64,000 bases of DNA from Chitinophaga filiformis (GTDB lineage Bacteria > Bacteroidota > Bacteroidia > Chitinophagales > Chitinophagaceae). A program made the position numbers and the translations under genes. Every line of letters starts with the position of its first letter. Within the stretch, counting starts at the first letter, position 1. Below, piece by piece: positions 1 through 9,900 of the stretch. The stretch is taken from assembly GCF_023100805.1 (NCBI RefSeq), contig NZ_CP095855.1:1054001-1118000 (forward strand), written 5' to 3'. The notes beneath the pieces are model-generated. The model did not search any database and was not told where the DNA came from. It saw only the letters and a list, made by a program, of their open reading frames with translations.

Positions 1-47
1 TTCATGGCGGAACGCAGTCCGTTCACATTATAGGATACAATTCTCAT
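1..47 (-). CDS. xth: Exodeoxyribonuclease III, N-terminal fragment
   Basis: The reverse strand starts an ORF at 47 that runs off the left edge of the window. The fifteen visible residues, MRIVSYNVNGLRSAM, match the start of exonuclease III / AP endonucleases, where the strand SYNVNGxRSA carries the first metal-binding Asn. The enzyme removes nucleotides 3' to 5' from duplex DNA and cuts abasic sites in base-excision repair. It lies downstream of the metH terminator and should be an independent unit. Only the first 15 codons are visible, so the family call rests on a short but characteristic motif. Confidence 0.7.
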   Translation of the reverse strand, partial: MRIVSYNVNGLRSAM

Positions 48-99
48 GGTGTGGTAGCTCATTCGTCCACGGTCTATGGACAATATTGGTGTTAATTAT

Positions 100-133
100 A
101 AAAAAACGGTAGTCCATGTTGGATGGACTACCG
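100..133 (-). terminator. Intrinsic terminator of the metH operon
   Basis: An 11-bp perfect stem (CGGTAGTCCAT, 107-117, against ATGGACTACCG, 123-133) is followed on the minus strand by a run of T. It sits 13 bases after the metH stop codon. Confidence 0.85.
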
Positions 134-146
134 CTATACAGATGCA

Positions 147-2903
147 TTACATGTCATATTCAAGTACGGGGCGCAGCCACTTCTCGGCTTCCTCAATGGT
201 CCATCCCTTTCGGGCAGCATAGTCTTCCACCTGGTCTTTCTCTATCTTGCCAAGGCCGAAATATTTGGCCTCAGGGTGTGCAAAATACCAGCCACTAACG
301 CTGGACGCCGGGTACATGGCGAGCGATTCGGTAAGGATGATACCGGTATTGGCAGTAGCATCCAGCATATCAAACAGCTTGTATTTCTCGGTATGTTCAG
401 GACATGCCGGATAACCCGGTGCGGGTCGGATGCCGGAGTATTCCTCGCGGATCAGTGCATCATTGTCAAGACGTTCATCTGTTGCATACCCCCAGAATTC
501 CTGTCTTACACGTTTGTGCATCAGCTCTGCGAAGGCTTCTACCAGCCTGTCAGCAAGGGCTTTCAGCATAATACTGCTGTAATCGTCGTGGTCTGCCTTG
601 AACTTTTCCAGCCATTTTTCTATATCGCCGCCTGTTGTAACGGCAAACGCGCCCATATAGTCCTGGATGCCTGCTTCTGCCGGGGCAATGAAATCGGCCA
701 GGGAGAGGTTCGGCTGACCGGGAGCCTTTTTGATCTGCTGGCGGAGACATTCCAGGTGAACCGTGCCGGCGCCGGGTTGGGGCGACAATACAGAGATGGT
801 ATCATCCGCGCTCCTGTTGGCAGGGAACAGGCCTATCACGCCATTGGCAGTAAGCCACTTTTCCTCTACGATACGTTTCAGCATAGCTTTCGCATCTTCG
901 AACAGGCGGGAGGCTTCCTTGCCTACGATTTCATCCGTAAGGATCTGCGGGAATTTACCATGCAGTTCCCAGGAGATGAAGAAGGGCTGCCAGTCAATGT
1001 ATTCAGCTATTTCAGCCAGGTCATAGTTCTGGAAAACATGTACGCCAGGTTTTTTAGGTACAACTGGCTTGTAGTTGCTCCAGTCATTGATGGCCTTGTG
1101 CTGACGGGCTTCTGCAATGGGCAGATATTGTTTTACCGGTTTCTTGTTCCGGAAATTTTCGTTCAGTTTCTGGTACTCGAGCTTCACATCGTCCAGGAAA
1201 GACTTCTTCAGCGCTTTGTTCAGCAGGCTTCCGGTAACTGTTACGCTACGGGAGGCATCGAGTACGTGTATTACCCCGTGTTCGTATTCAGGGGCTATTT
1301 TTACGGCTGTATGCGTACGGGAAGTGGTAGCGCCTCCAATGATCAGGGGCACTTCAAAATGCTGGCGTTTCATTTCCCTGGCTACGTTTACCATCTCGTC
1401 CAGGCTGGGGGTGATCAGGCCACTGAGACCAATAATGTCCACCTGCTCCTGGCGGGCGGTCTGTAATATCTTCTCTGCCGGTACCATTACGCCCATGTCA
1501 ATAATGTCATAACCGTTACAGCCCAGCACTACGCCTACGATATTCTTCCCGATATCATGCACATCGCCTTTTACTGTAGCGAGCAGGATCTTTCCGGCGG
1601 ATTTTACCACACCGCCATTCAGTTCTACCAGTTTTTGCTTTTCAGCCTCTATATAGGGCGTGAGCACGGCCACGGATTTCTTCATCACACGGGCGCTTTT
1701 CACCACCTGTGGGAGGAACATCTTACCGCTGCCAAACAGGTCGCCCACGATGTTCATACCGGCCATGAGAGGGCCTTCAATAACATCCAGCGGACGTGGG
1801 TATTGCTGGCGTGCCTCTTCTGTATCGGCCTCGATATAATCTGTAATACCATTTACCAGCGCATGGCTCAGGCGTTCTTCCACGGTGCCCTGGCGCCAGG
1901 TTTCGTCTTTTTCGATCACTTTACCCTTGCTCTTCACCGTTTCGGCAAAGGCGATGAGGCGTTCGGTGGCGTCTTCCCGGCGGTTGAGAATAGCATCGTC
2001 ACAGAGTTCGCGCAGTGCCGGTTCTATTTCATCATAGATCTGAAGCATGCCGGCATTTACGATGCCCATGTTCATACCTGCTTTGATAGCATGGAAAAGG
2101 AACACAGAGTGCATTGCCTCACGAACAACATCGTTACCACGGAAGGAGAAGGAGATATTACTTACCCCGCCGCTTACGCTGGTGAGGGGCATCAGTTCTT
2201 TTATACGGCGGGTAGCGTTGATGAAGTCTACCGCATAGTTATTGTGCTCTTCTATACCCGTGGCGATCGCGAAGATGTTAGGGTCGAAGATGATATCCTG
2301 CGGGTCAAAACCAACCTTTTCTGTCAATATCTTGTAGGAGCGGTGGCAGAAGCTGACCTTTTTCTCTTCGGTATCAGCCTGTCCGTATTCATCGAAAGCC
2401 ATGACCACCACGGCGGCGCCAAAGGCTTTACAGATCTGTGCCTGCTCAATGAATTTGGCTTCGCCTTCCTTCAGGCTGATGGAGTTGACGATACATTTGC
2501 CCTGCAGGCATTTAAGGCCGGCCTCTATGATGCTGAACTTACTGGAGTCGATCATCACCGGTATCCTGGAAATGTCCGGCTCGGCAGCTAGGAGATTGAG
2601 GAAGGTGGTCATGGCCTTTTCGCCGTCCAGGAGGGCGTCGTCCATGTTCACATCCAGTATCTGTGCGCCGTTTTCTACCTGCTGGCGGGCCACGGAGAGG
2701 GCTTCTTCATATAAGCCCTCCCGGATCAGGCGGGCAAATTTCTTGGAACCGGTTACGTTAGTACGCTCGCCGATGTTAATGAAGTTGGTCTCGGGCCTTA
2801 CCACCAGTGGTTCCAGACCACTCAGGCGGAGGAAAGGTTTTATCACTTTGGTGCCGGTTCCGGGTGTTTGTAAAGTATCTGCTGAAGTGATTGTTTCGCT
2901 CAT
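147..2903 (-). CDS. metH: Cobalamin-dependent methionine synthase, folate/B12/AdoMet subunit
   Basis: This 918-residue protein covers the last three modules of methionine synthase, which moves a methyl group from 5-methyl-tetrahydrofolate through cobalamin to homocysteine. A pterin-binding barrel comes first (about 38-300, with [12 protein letters not shown]). Next is the B12 cap and Rossmann domain, with the cobalt-ligand motif GDVHDIGKN near residue 450. Last is the reactivation domain with [12 protein letters not shown] near residue 825. The homocysteine-binding module is absent here but encoded by the gene just upstream, 44 bases away and in the same direction, so the two products must work together. 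Such splitting of MetH is known in Bacteroidota. A terminator follows directly. Sure of the function. Confidence 0.95.
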   Translation of the reverse strand: MSETITSADTLQTPGTGTKVIKPFLRLSGLEPLVVRPETNFINIGERTNVTGSKKFARLIREGLYEEALSVARQQVENGAQILDVNMDDALLDGEKAMTTFLNLLAAEPDISRIPVMIDSSKFSIIEAGLKCLQGKCIVNSISLKEGEAKFIEQAQICKAFGAAVVVMAFDEYGQADTEEKKVSFCHRSYKILTEKVGFDPQDIIFDPNIFAIATGIEEHNNYAVDFINATRRIKELMPLTSVSGGVSNISFSFRGNDVVREAMHSVFLFHAIKAGMNMGIVNAGMLQIYDEIEPALRELCDDAILNRREDATERLIAFAETVKSKGKVIEKDETWRQGTVEERLSHALVNGITDYIEADTEEARQQYPRPLDVIEGPLMAGMNIVGDLFGSGKMFLPQVVKSARVMKKSVAVLTPYIEAEKQKLVELNGGVVKSAGKILLATVKGDVHDIGKNIVGVVLGCNGYDIIDMGVMVPAEKILQTARQEQVDIIGLSGLITPSLDEMVNVAREMKRQHFEVPLIIGGATTSRTHTAVKIAPEYEHGVIHVLDASRSVTVTGSLLNKALKKSFLDDVKLEYQKLNENFRNKKPVKQYLPIAEARQHKAINDWSNYKPVVPKKPGVHVFQNYDLAEIAEYIDWQPFFISWELHGKFPQILTDEIVGKEASRLFEDAKAMLKRIVEEKWLTANGVIGLFPANRSADDTISVLSPQPGAGTVHLECLRQQIKKAPGQPNLSLADFIAPAEAGIQDYMGAFAVTTGGDIEKWLEKFKADHDDYSSIMLKALADRLVEAFAELMHKRVRQEFWGYATDERLDNDALIREEYSGIRPAPGYPACPEHTEKYKLFDMLDATANTGIILTESLAMYPASSVSGWYFAHPEAKYFGLGKIEKDQVEDYAARKGWTIEEAEKWLRPVLEYDM

Positions 2904-2947
2904 TGTGTTGCTGTAGTAATTAGAATACTCCTGTTATCAGTATTGAC

Positions 2948-3964
2948 TTACGCCAGTTCTTCCACCTGTTGGGGCAGAGGCCTTGGAGGCAAGATCTTTA
3001 CATGTTCTGCAATGTGACGGATATGGTCTGGTGTGGTGCCACAACAGCCACCTACGATGTTCACAAAACCTTCACGGGCAAAATCTTCAATGATGTGCGC
3101 CGTATGATCCGGTGTTTCATCATATTCTCCGAAGGCATTGGGCAGCCCCGCATTGGGGTAACAGCTTACATTGCAGGCTGCTATCTGCGACAACTCGGAA
3201 ATATAGGGACGCATCTGTTCTCCGCCGAGCGCACAGTTGAGCCCTACTGAGAACGGTTTTGCGTGCATAACGGAAATATAGAACGCCTCCAGTGTCTGAC
3301 CGCTCAGGGTTCTTCCCGAAGCATCCGTAATGGTGCCCGATATCATCACCGGCAGCTCCGGCCGGGCAATATCACGGAAGTATTTCTTGGTGGCGAAAAT
3401 GGCCGCTTTACTGTTCAGCGTGTCAAAGATGGTCTCAATGAGCAGAATATCTACGCCTCCTTCATGCAAGCCCTTGATCTGTTCATAGTAGGCATCTACT
3501 ACTTCGTCAAAAGTAACAGAGCGGAAGCCCGGATTGTTTACATCCGGAGAGAGGGACAGCGTCTTATTCAGCGGACCGATAGCACCTGCCACAAATCTGG
3601 GTTTGTCAGGGTTTTTAGCAGTGTACTCGTCAGCCGCTTTCCTGGCTATGCGCGCAGCAGCAACATTCATTTCATAGGCGAGCGACTGCATATCGTAGTC
3701 GGCCATGGCGATAGTGGTGCTGCTGAAAGTATTGGTCTCGATAATATCGGCCCCGGCTTCCAGGTATTCGTTATGTATTGCTTCGATAATTTGGGGTTGC
3801 GTAAGACAGAGCAGGTCATTATTACCTTTTACATCCAGATGATAATCTTTGAAGCGTTCACCCCTGTAATCCGCTTCCTCCAGCTTGTAACGCTGGATCA
3901 TGGTACCCATTGCCCCATCAATGATCAGAATGCGCTCTGCGGCGCATTGGGATAATGATTTCAT
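2948..3964 (-). CDS. Methionine synthase, homocysteine S-methyltransferase subunit
   Basis: A 338-residue stand-alone homocysteine-methyltransferase domain, equal in length to the first module of full-length MetH (about 350 residues). It begins with the expected [10 protein letters not shown] strand. The zinc ligands are visible as the Cys in GLNCALG and the Cys pair in [11 protein letters not shown] near the C terminus; these bind and activate the homocysteine thiol. It is first in a two-gene operon with the folate/B12 subunit. Because that partner lacks this domain, this gene must supply the catalytic half for methionine formation. A TACCTTTG promoter element lies 83 bases upstream. Confidence 0.93.
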   Translation of the reverse strand: MKSLSQCAAERILIIDGAMGTMIQRYKLEEADYRGERFKDYHLDVKGNNDLLCLTQPQIIEAIHNEYLEAGADIIETNTFSSTTIAMADYDMQSLAYEMNVAAARIARKAADEYTAKNPDKPRFVAGAIGPLNKTLSLSPDVNNPGFRSVTFDEVVDAYYEQIKGLHEGGVDILLIETIFDTLNSKAAIFATKKYFRDIARPELPVMISGTITDASGRTLSGQTLEAFYISVMHAKPFSVGLNCALGGEQMRPYISELSQIAACNVSCYPNAGLPNAFGEYDETPDHTAHIIEDFAREGFVNIVGGCCGTTPDHIRHIAEHVKILPPRPLPQQVEELA

Positions 3965-4046
3965 AATTGTAATACGTTTATTAGTTACGGTTTAATAATA
4001 CCCGCAGGCCGAACAATAAACAAATCCACCCGCGGAGACTAATAAA

Positions 4047-4054
4047 CAAAGGTA
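4047..4054 (-). promoter_or_regulatory. Bacteroidota -7 element for the metH operon
   Basis: On the minus strand the sequence reads TACCTTTG, an exact match to TAnnTTTG. No clear TTG (-33) is seen. The predicted leader before the start at 3964 is about 75 bases and contains two GTTTATT repeats, but I could not match it to a known SAM or cobalamin riboswitch. Confidence 0.5.
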
Positions 4055-4144
4055 CTTAATAATTGCCTTATTATGAGCGTAAGTGGCATGGCGAAGGCGC
4101 TGTGCGTAATGCGACCTGGGAAGAAGGGAAATGAGCAGAAAAAA

Positions 4145-4176
4145 TTTGTTTTGATCTGTAAAGTCTACTATATTTG
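4145..4176 (+). promoter_or_regulatory. Plus-strand promoter divergent from metH
   Basis: TTTG at 4145-4148 and TATATTTG at 4169-4176, separated by 20 bases, match both halves of the Bacteroidota housekeeping promoter. Transcription should start near 4183, just before a purine-rich ribosome-binding-like stretch and a 34-codon ORF. Confidence 0.7.
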
Positions 4177-4204
4177 TAGGGTAATAGGAAGGAACGCTTC
4201 CGCA

Positions 4205-4309
4205 ATGAGAATTACGATGCAAAAAGACGTACAACAATCGTTAAGGCATTTCAACACCCAGAACATGCTGACATGCAATAGCCGATATAACCAGGGCTGT
4301 TGCTGCTAA
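4205..4309 (+). CDS. 34-residue ORF ending in Cys-Cys-Cys, possible leader peptide
   Basis: The first ORF after the promoter at 4145-4176 starts at ATG 4205, preceded by AGGAAGGAA about ten bases upstream. Its product ends CNSRYNQGCCC followed directly by TAA, so three Cys codons sit immediately before the stop. Length and composition do not suggest an enzyme. A run of codons for one amino acid at the end of a short ORF is typical of ribosome-stalling leader peptides. The divergent neighbour makes methionine, so sensing of sulfur amino acids is conceivable, but this is inference. It could also be chance. An alternative start is ATG 4217. Confidence 0.4.
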   Translation: MRITMQKDVQQSLRHFNTQNMLTCNSRYNQGCCC

Positions 4310-4369
4310 CCGGCGCATTACCACCATTTGACCGTTTAGTTTCGTAACCTGCATTAAATCATTATTACA

Positions 4370-4561
4370 ATGAGTATTGCCGAGCATGTACAAAGCTTGC
4401 AGCAACACCTGGCGCAGTATGGATTGTACCCGGTACCTGCAGATGCTGACAGAGAGGGATCTGAGGTCTTTAAGATCTGTTTTTTGAATAAATACGAAAT
4501 GCAGCGTTGGAGAGAACTGCGGGAACAGGAAAGTGAACAACGCGATGAGCATTCATCATAA
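4370..4561 (+). CDS. Small hypothetical protein (63 residues)
   Basis: A 63-residue, charged, soluble protein with no signal peptide or membrane segment. The C-terminal half, from FKICFLNKYEMQRWRELREQE, is predicted to be helical and is rich in Glu, Arg and Gln. I do not recognise a family. It lies 60 bases after the Cys-rich mini-ORF and before a strong plus-strand terminator, so the promoter at 4145, the mini-ORF, this ORF and the terminator look like one short transcription unit. Confidence 0.5.
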   Translation: MSIAEHVQSLQQHLAQYGLYPVPADADREGSEVFKICFLNKYEMQRWRELREQESEQRDEHSS

Positions 4562-4649
4562 AATACATTAACCAACCATAACGAATTTTCATAACGTGGA
4601 ATTACAGGTTAAACACACACGGGTGTTGTTCAGCACTCGTATCTTTTTT

Positions 4650-4711
4650 AAGCAAAACGCTTAACACGAAATGGGCAACCATTTTGCGTTAAGCGTTTTG
4701 CTTATTTTTTT
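4650..4711 (+). terminator. Strong plus-strand terminator
   Basis: A 16-bp perfect stem (4650-4665 and 4688-4703) is followed by ATTTTTTT. It closes the small plus-strand unit. The minus-strand side has A rather than T after the stem, so it should act on the plus strand only. Confidence 0.85.
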
Positions 4712-4722
4712 ATCGGTATCCC

Positions 4723-4742
4723 GGATAGCCGGCCGGCTATCC
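4723..4742. repeat. 20-bp perfect palindrome after recR
   Basis: GGATAGCCGGCCGGCTATCC is a perfect palindrome lying six bases past the recR stop codon. It could form the stem of a recR transcript end, but no T-run follows on the minus strand. Confidence 0.5.
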
Positions 4743-4748
4743 GCTCAT

Positions 4749-5366
4749 TTACTTCTGCACATAGTTCTCCAGCGGCAACCTGTTGGAAATAGATCTTGCA
4801 AGCGTCATTTCATCCGCATATTCCAGTTCGCCGCCAAAGGCAATACCCCTGGCAATGGTTGTGATCTTTACCGGGAACTCCCTGAGCTTTTTGGAAAGAT
4901 AATAGATCGTTGTATCGCCTTCAATTGTTGGACTGAGCGCCATAATGATCTCTTCAATCCCTTGTTGCCCGACCCTGTCTACCAGTGTATAAATATTCAG
5001 CTGATCAGGGCCGACACCGTCAATAGGGGAGATGATGCCTCCCAGTACATGATAAGTGCCATTGAACTGCTGGGTATTTTCGATGGCCATCACATCGCGG
5101 ATATTCTCTACGACGCATACCAGGGCCTTATTCCTGGAAGGATTGCCGCAAATGCTACAGATCTCCTGGTCGGAAACATTGTGGCAGATCTTACAGAATT
5201 TAATCTGATCCCGCATACGGGTCACTACTTCACCAAACAGCTTTACCTGCGCGGGGTCCTGCTTCAGCAGGTGCAATACGAGACGTAAGGCCGTTTTTTT
5301 GCCAATGCCCGGCAACCGCGCAAATTCATTAACTGCATTTTCTATCAGGGCTGAGGAAAATATCAT
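4749..5366 (-). CDS. recR: Recombination mediator protein RecR
   Basis: RecR works with RecO (and RecF) to load RecA on single-stranded DNA gaps. The 205-residue length is normal for the family. Visible features in order: a helix-hairpin-helix (ARLPGIGKKTALRL, about 16-29), a four-Cys zinc finger (CKICHNVSDQEICSICGN, about 57-74), and a Toprim domain with VVENIRDVMAIE and the GxxxPxxGxGP region (GGIISPIDGVGP). It lies 16 bases downstream of the Ig-like lipoprotein gene in the same direction, so they may be cotranscribed, although the functions are unrelated. Confidence 0.96.
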   Translation of the reverse strand: MIFSSALIENAVNEFARLPGIGKKTALRLVLHLLKQDPAQVKLFGEVVTRMRDQIKFCKICHNVSDQEICSICGNPSRNKALVCVVENIRDVMAIENTQQFNGTYHVLGGIISPIDGVGPDQLNIYTLVDRVGQQGIEEIIMALSPTIEGDTTIYYLSKKLREFPVKITTIARGIAFGGELEYADEMTLARSISNRLPLENYVQK

Positions 5367-5382
5367 GATGTAAAATTAGGAA

Positions 5383-6861
5383 TTATAACGTCAGCGGGAT
5401 CTTTACCCCCCAGTTGGCCTTAATATTCTCTTTCTTCGGGAAGCTGACCACCCTTTCCGGCTGTTTCTTCGGCGTACCATAGTACACGCCGCGGTCCCAT
5501 TTTCCGTTATTATTGTCGTCCAGCAGTATCCACACCTCATATTCTCCGGGTGTAATACGCTTCTGGACCCAGGTGTTCCGTTCTATTTTTCCGGAGTATT
5601 TTATCTCCTTATTGCTGATCAGCTGGGCTACATAGTGCATAGTGTCGCTCACCATGGCTTTTGTACTATCGCTGAGGGTAAGGGTCAGCATTACCCTGCC
5701 GTAATCTGATTCTTTTTTGGCGGCAAAGCTGATCGTGTCTGCTTTTGACGGCTGGATGCCGGCAGTATCGGCCACGGATTCTTTCGGTATGATAAGCCTG
5801 TAGGGCTTGCCTTCTTTCCAGTCAAAATGTACCGATAGTTTGGTACGGGTAGAATCGAAGGAAGTAGTAAAGGCCACGGGCGTGAACACGGTATCCTGTG
5901 TAAGACGGAAGGCTGTGCTGTCCAGTGTTTTGACAGGCGCACTGAAAGTGATCAGCAAGGGCTTGCCCAGTTCCTGTTTGTTATCGGCCAGTTCGGCAGA
6001 GATATTCAAAGTGCGTTTTTTCTTCTTTTCTTTTTCCTTCTCTTTCTCTTTTTTCTCGGGTTCTTCTTCTACCGGCTGCTGCTCCTGTCCCGCTTCCTCC
6101 GGTTTCCTGATCGTACTGTCCTGTTCCATGAACATCAGCAGGGTGATGTCTTTCAGGTTCTGATCCCTCAGATGAAGGAGGCTGTCGCTAAAGGCGATCA
6201 ACTCCTTGGGTTGATTATACTGGAGATCTCTGTCGTCCTCTTTCAGGGCAAAAAGCTTGTAATCGCCCGGAGCCATATTCCTGAACCAGAAGGCCCCGTT
6301 TCCTTTTGAGCGGGCAAAATAGACGGGTTTCTCCTTAGACACGACAGAGTCTATCTTGTTCCGGTAGATCATCACGGATACATTACTGTCAGGCTTTCCT
6401 GTTTCTGCATCTATGATAAAGCCCTTTACCTGGAGGGAGTCCAGGTAATCGCCGGTAGACACAACATACTGGAAATCCTGTATAGGATTGCCCTCATTGT
6501 TGTCCCGGATGGCGTCTGAAAAGTTAAAAGTATAGGTGGTATTCTCTGCCAGTGTATCCTTGATCACCATGGTAACGGTCTTCAGCTTGGATGTTACTGT
6601 GGGAGTACGCTTAAGGGTAGGAGATACGATCAGCTTTTCGAAGACATTATCCAGCTGCACATATTCGTTGAACGTAAAGGAGACCTTCTTCGCCTTGAAG
6701 TGGAGTGTCGAATCCGGTGGCGTAACATAGGTCAGCCTCGGGGGGAGCGTATCTTTCGGTCCGCCGCTGGGTGGAACAATGTTGGCGCAGCCCGGGAGCA
6801 AAAAAACGGAGGCACTTATCACTATCAGCCAGTATGCCCAGCCACGGAAGTTATGATTCAT
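5383..6861 (-). CDS. Lipoprotein with N-terminal Ig-like (Big_5) domain
   Basis: A 492-residue exported lipoprotein. An N-terminal membrane segment (about 9-24) ends in a lipobox (LLPGC), and the mature start reads CANIVPPSGGPKDTLPPRL, typical of Bacteroidota outer-membrane lipoproteins with an Ig-like Big_5 domain (about 40-135). A carboxypeptidase-regulatory-like beta domain follows (VKGFIIDAETGKPDSNVSVMIY, about 145-225). A strongly charged Lys/Glu linker (about 265-285) joins it to a second half with another SbsA-like Ig segment. The role is unknown; related proteins are cell-surface or periplasmic structural lipoproteins. No partner gene is evident nearby. Confidence 0.75.
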   Translation of the reverse strand: MNHNFRGWAYWLIVISASVFLLPGCANIVPPSGGPKDTLPPRLTYVTPPDSTLHFKAKKVSFTFNEYVQLDNVFEKLIVSPTLKRTPTVTSKLKTVTMVIKDTLAENTTYTFNFSDAIRDNNEGNPIQDFQYVVSTGDYLDSLQVKGFIIDAETGKPDSNVSVMIYRNKIDSVVSKEKPVYFARSKGNGAFWFRNMAPGDYKLFALKEDDRDLQYNQPKELIAFSDSLLHLRDQNLKDITLLMFMEQDSTIRKPEEAGQEQQPVEEEPEKKEKEKEKEKKKKRTLNISAELADNKQELGKPLLITFSAPVKTLDSTAFRLTQDTVFTPVAFTTSFDSTRTKLSVHFDWKEGKPYRLIIPKESVADTAGIQPSKADTISFAAKKESDYGRVMLTLTLSDSTKAMVSDTMHYVAQLISNKEIKYSGKIERNTWVQKRITPGEYEVWILLDDNNNGKWDRGVYYGTPKKQPERVVSFPKKENIKANWGVKIPLTL

Positions 6862-6923
6862 TATCTATAGTATTATACCAAAAACCGGCTCCAAAGATCA
6901 AATTCCAAACAGTAAAATCCAAA

Positions 6924-9900
6924 TCAGTCTGCCGTAACCCCTGTTGAGTCTCCCAAACGGGCGGGAAGCTCCATCAGGTTCTCCGCTTCGGGCTCATGAA
7001 GCGCCACATAGAGTTTATTATCCTTCACAAAATTGCACCATACGCAGTCCTTTTTACCACAACCGGTGTAGAATTCCCTGTTCTGGATCTTTGTCCAGGC
7101 AGAAACGATCTGTCGGGTAACCAGGTCTACATCTTCCGGGGTGATCACCACCTTCTCTTTATGATATACTTTCTGCCTGTTCGGCTCAATAAAGTCAAAC
7201 TCAGTACTGACCACTTTCCAGTTCTTCTGGTGGTAATTATCGAGGAGGACCTTATAAAATACGGCCTGCCGCCAATAATCTCCTCCATTGGGATGCAGCT
7301 GATCGGGGCGGGCAAATTTCTGGTATTCCCTGATGGTCTTTTCATAATCGCCGGTCTTGTAGTCCACCACATTCACCAGCTTGCCCTCAAATTCCAGCTT
7401 ATCGATCTTGCCTTTCAGGGGTACACCGCTGACCACTACATTCCGGACGTTCCGTTCCACGCTGACCACCTTGTTCCATTTTGACAAGTAAGTGTCGTAA
7501 TAACTGTCGAGGATGTCTTTTCCGTATTCCAGCCTTCTTTCAAAAGATTCCCGGGTAAAGCTTTCCCGGTTGCGTAACATGCTCCAGGTAAAGTCCCGGA
7601 TGAATTCTTCTTTGGAAGGGAATTCATATTGTTTGCTTTCCTGCATTTTCTGGAACAGCTTTTCCAGCGCATAGTGAACGGCGGAGCCAAATTCAGTATT
7701 TTCCGAGCGACCGGAGGGCACCCTCACCAGGTTTTTATAATAGAAGCCCAGTGGGCAGTCGAGGTAGTTATTGAGGGCAGTTACATTCATCACAAAGCTG
7801 GCAAGCAGATTATCGATGAACTGCTGGTCGGTCCGCGCTATTTCCGGCGCTATGCCCTGCGTATATTGGAGGGCCTCAAATGTGAACAGGACATCCTCCG
7901 GAATCAGCGCCTTCTCCACCCGCAGGGCATGTTGTTCCAATATTTCTGTGACGAACAGGCTGGGTTCCAGCGGTTTGCCGTCTGTTCTGAACGTTGGATA
8001 ACTGATATAGAGGTACTTCTCTGCCCGGGTCATGGCTACATAGAACAGCCTGCGCAGCTCCTGTTCATCGGTGCTGGTCACTGCTGTGGTAAAGAGTGTA
8101 TCGGGAAAGGCGAAGCCGGTATTGCTCCTGGTCTTTTTCTCCCACAGGTGAGCGTTGGCGCCGGCAATGAATACGTACTCAAATTCCAATCCCTTGGCGC
8201 CGTGGGCGGTGAGCAGGTTGATCCCGTTTTCGTTCCCCGAAACCTGTACAATGGGAATTGTGATCTTATTATGCTCCATCAGGTCTGTCATGTCCATAAA
8301 TGGCACCAGGCTCAGATCCGGATTGCGGTGCGTTTCGGCCTTTATGAAGTCAAAGAGGGACTGCAATACCTTCATGAGCCATGGCTTTTCCGGCGACTGC
8401 ATCACGTAAGAAAGCACGCCGCATTCGTTGATAATGGCAGCAAAAAGCTGTTGAAGGGTGAGATTGTGCGCATCCTTTATCAGCTTCTCGATGATACGGG
8501 TAAAGTCGATCAGCGCCTGTTCGGGAGCTGCTGTAAACAGGGTCAGGTTGCGGGTATGCTGCCATTCCTGGAGATATTGGCGGATGGAAGATTTTTCCCG
8601 GTACCCTTTCTCTGCAGCCCTTATGCTGATCTTGGCCACCTCGATGGCGGGAATGTTATAAAAGTCGTAATGCAGGATGGAGAATAAGAGGTCATCTCCA
8701 CTGTAAGGCGTGTCTGTTTCACAGGCAATGTAGCGGAGAATGGTCAGCACCTTCCGGGCGAAGGGTATTTCAAACAGGTTGATGCTTCGCTTGGAATAGA
8801 AAGGAATATGCCGGAACCGGCAATAGCTGGCCAGTTCTTCCCCATATTTATTTTCCCGGTAAATAACAGCGATCCTGCCGGGAGCTGTACCATTATCCAG
8901 TAACTGTGAGATCTGCCGGGTAATATCGATCATTTCGTCCCGGGGTGTATTGTAATGCCGGATGACGGGAGGAATATCCAGGGATATCAGGTGACTGGCG
9001 GCGGTGCTCAGGCGCTTGCTAAGGCCTGGTAACTGGTTCACCAGCCTGGCGGCTCCGTTGTTTTCTATCAGCGACATGGAAACGTCAAGGATAGATTGTA
9101 CTGAGCGGTAGTTATGTGTCAGAACAATGGTCTGCAGCGTATCGGCAAAGGTGTCTGCAAATTGTGCCATATTCTCAATACTTGCGCCCTGGAAACGGTA
9201 AATAGACTGGTCGTCATCGCCCACAACAAAGATGTTGGGGCTTTCCTGTCCGCCTGTCAGCATTTGCACGAGTTTGTTTTGAGTGCCACTGGTATCCTGG
9301 TATTCATCGACCAGGATGTATTGGAACTGTTCCCGGTAATCTGCCAGCAGGTTAGGATAAGTTTCAAATGCCCCGATCACCCAGTTGATCATATCATCAA
9401 AATCATAACGGCCTGCTGCATGCATCAGGGCTGTATAAACAGGAAATTGTTCTACGGCAGCCTGAAGCCGCACCATCTTTTCCTTTTCAAGGGCGATCTT
9501 ATCTGTGCGGATATCTCCTTTGACGAATTGCCTTGTTGTTTTCTTTGCGATGAAGGCCTCCCTTCCGGGAAGGCTTTCGATGTAGGCAGAGATAGCGTCG
9601 GTGATATATTCCACAGACCAGCCTTCTTTTTTAATGGTAGAAAAAAGGTGGTCCAGGTTTTTCATGTCAAAGTACACGTCACCCCGGTAGCGTTTCAGCG
9701 GATTATCCTTTGTAAAGCCATCGATCAGTTTTTTCAGCAGCTGTATTTTTTCCAGTTCGGAAACCGGATCGAGATGGTGTTTGTCGAACAGGTTCAGGTT
9801 GTCCTGGATCACTTCGTTACAGAAAGAGTGGAAGGTGTGGATATTGACGCGATAGGCATCCGGGCCGATAAAGTCTGTCAGCCGTTTGCGCATGGCCACT

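Noticed and set aside
123..2591. Long plus-strand frames (447 and 344 codons) opposite metH
   Set aside because: They lie antisense to a gene with complete family motifs, have no recognisable domains and arise from codon bias.
3965..4046. Possible SAM or cobalamin riboswitch in the metH leader
   Set aside because: The leader is only about 75 bases and I could not match the conserved cores of SAM-I, SAM-II or cobalamin riboswitches.
7629..8687. 352-codon plus-strand frame opposite the UvrD-type helicase
   Set aside because: Antisense shadow of a well-supported gene; Cys/His-rich translation without domains.
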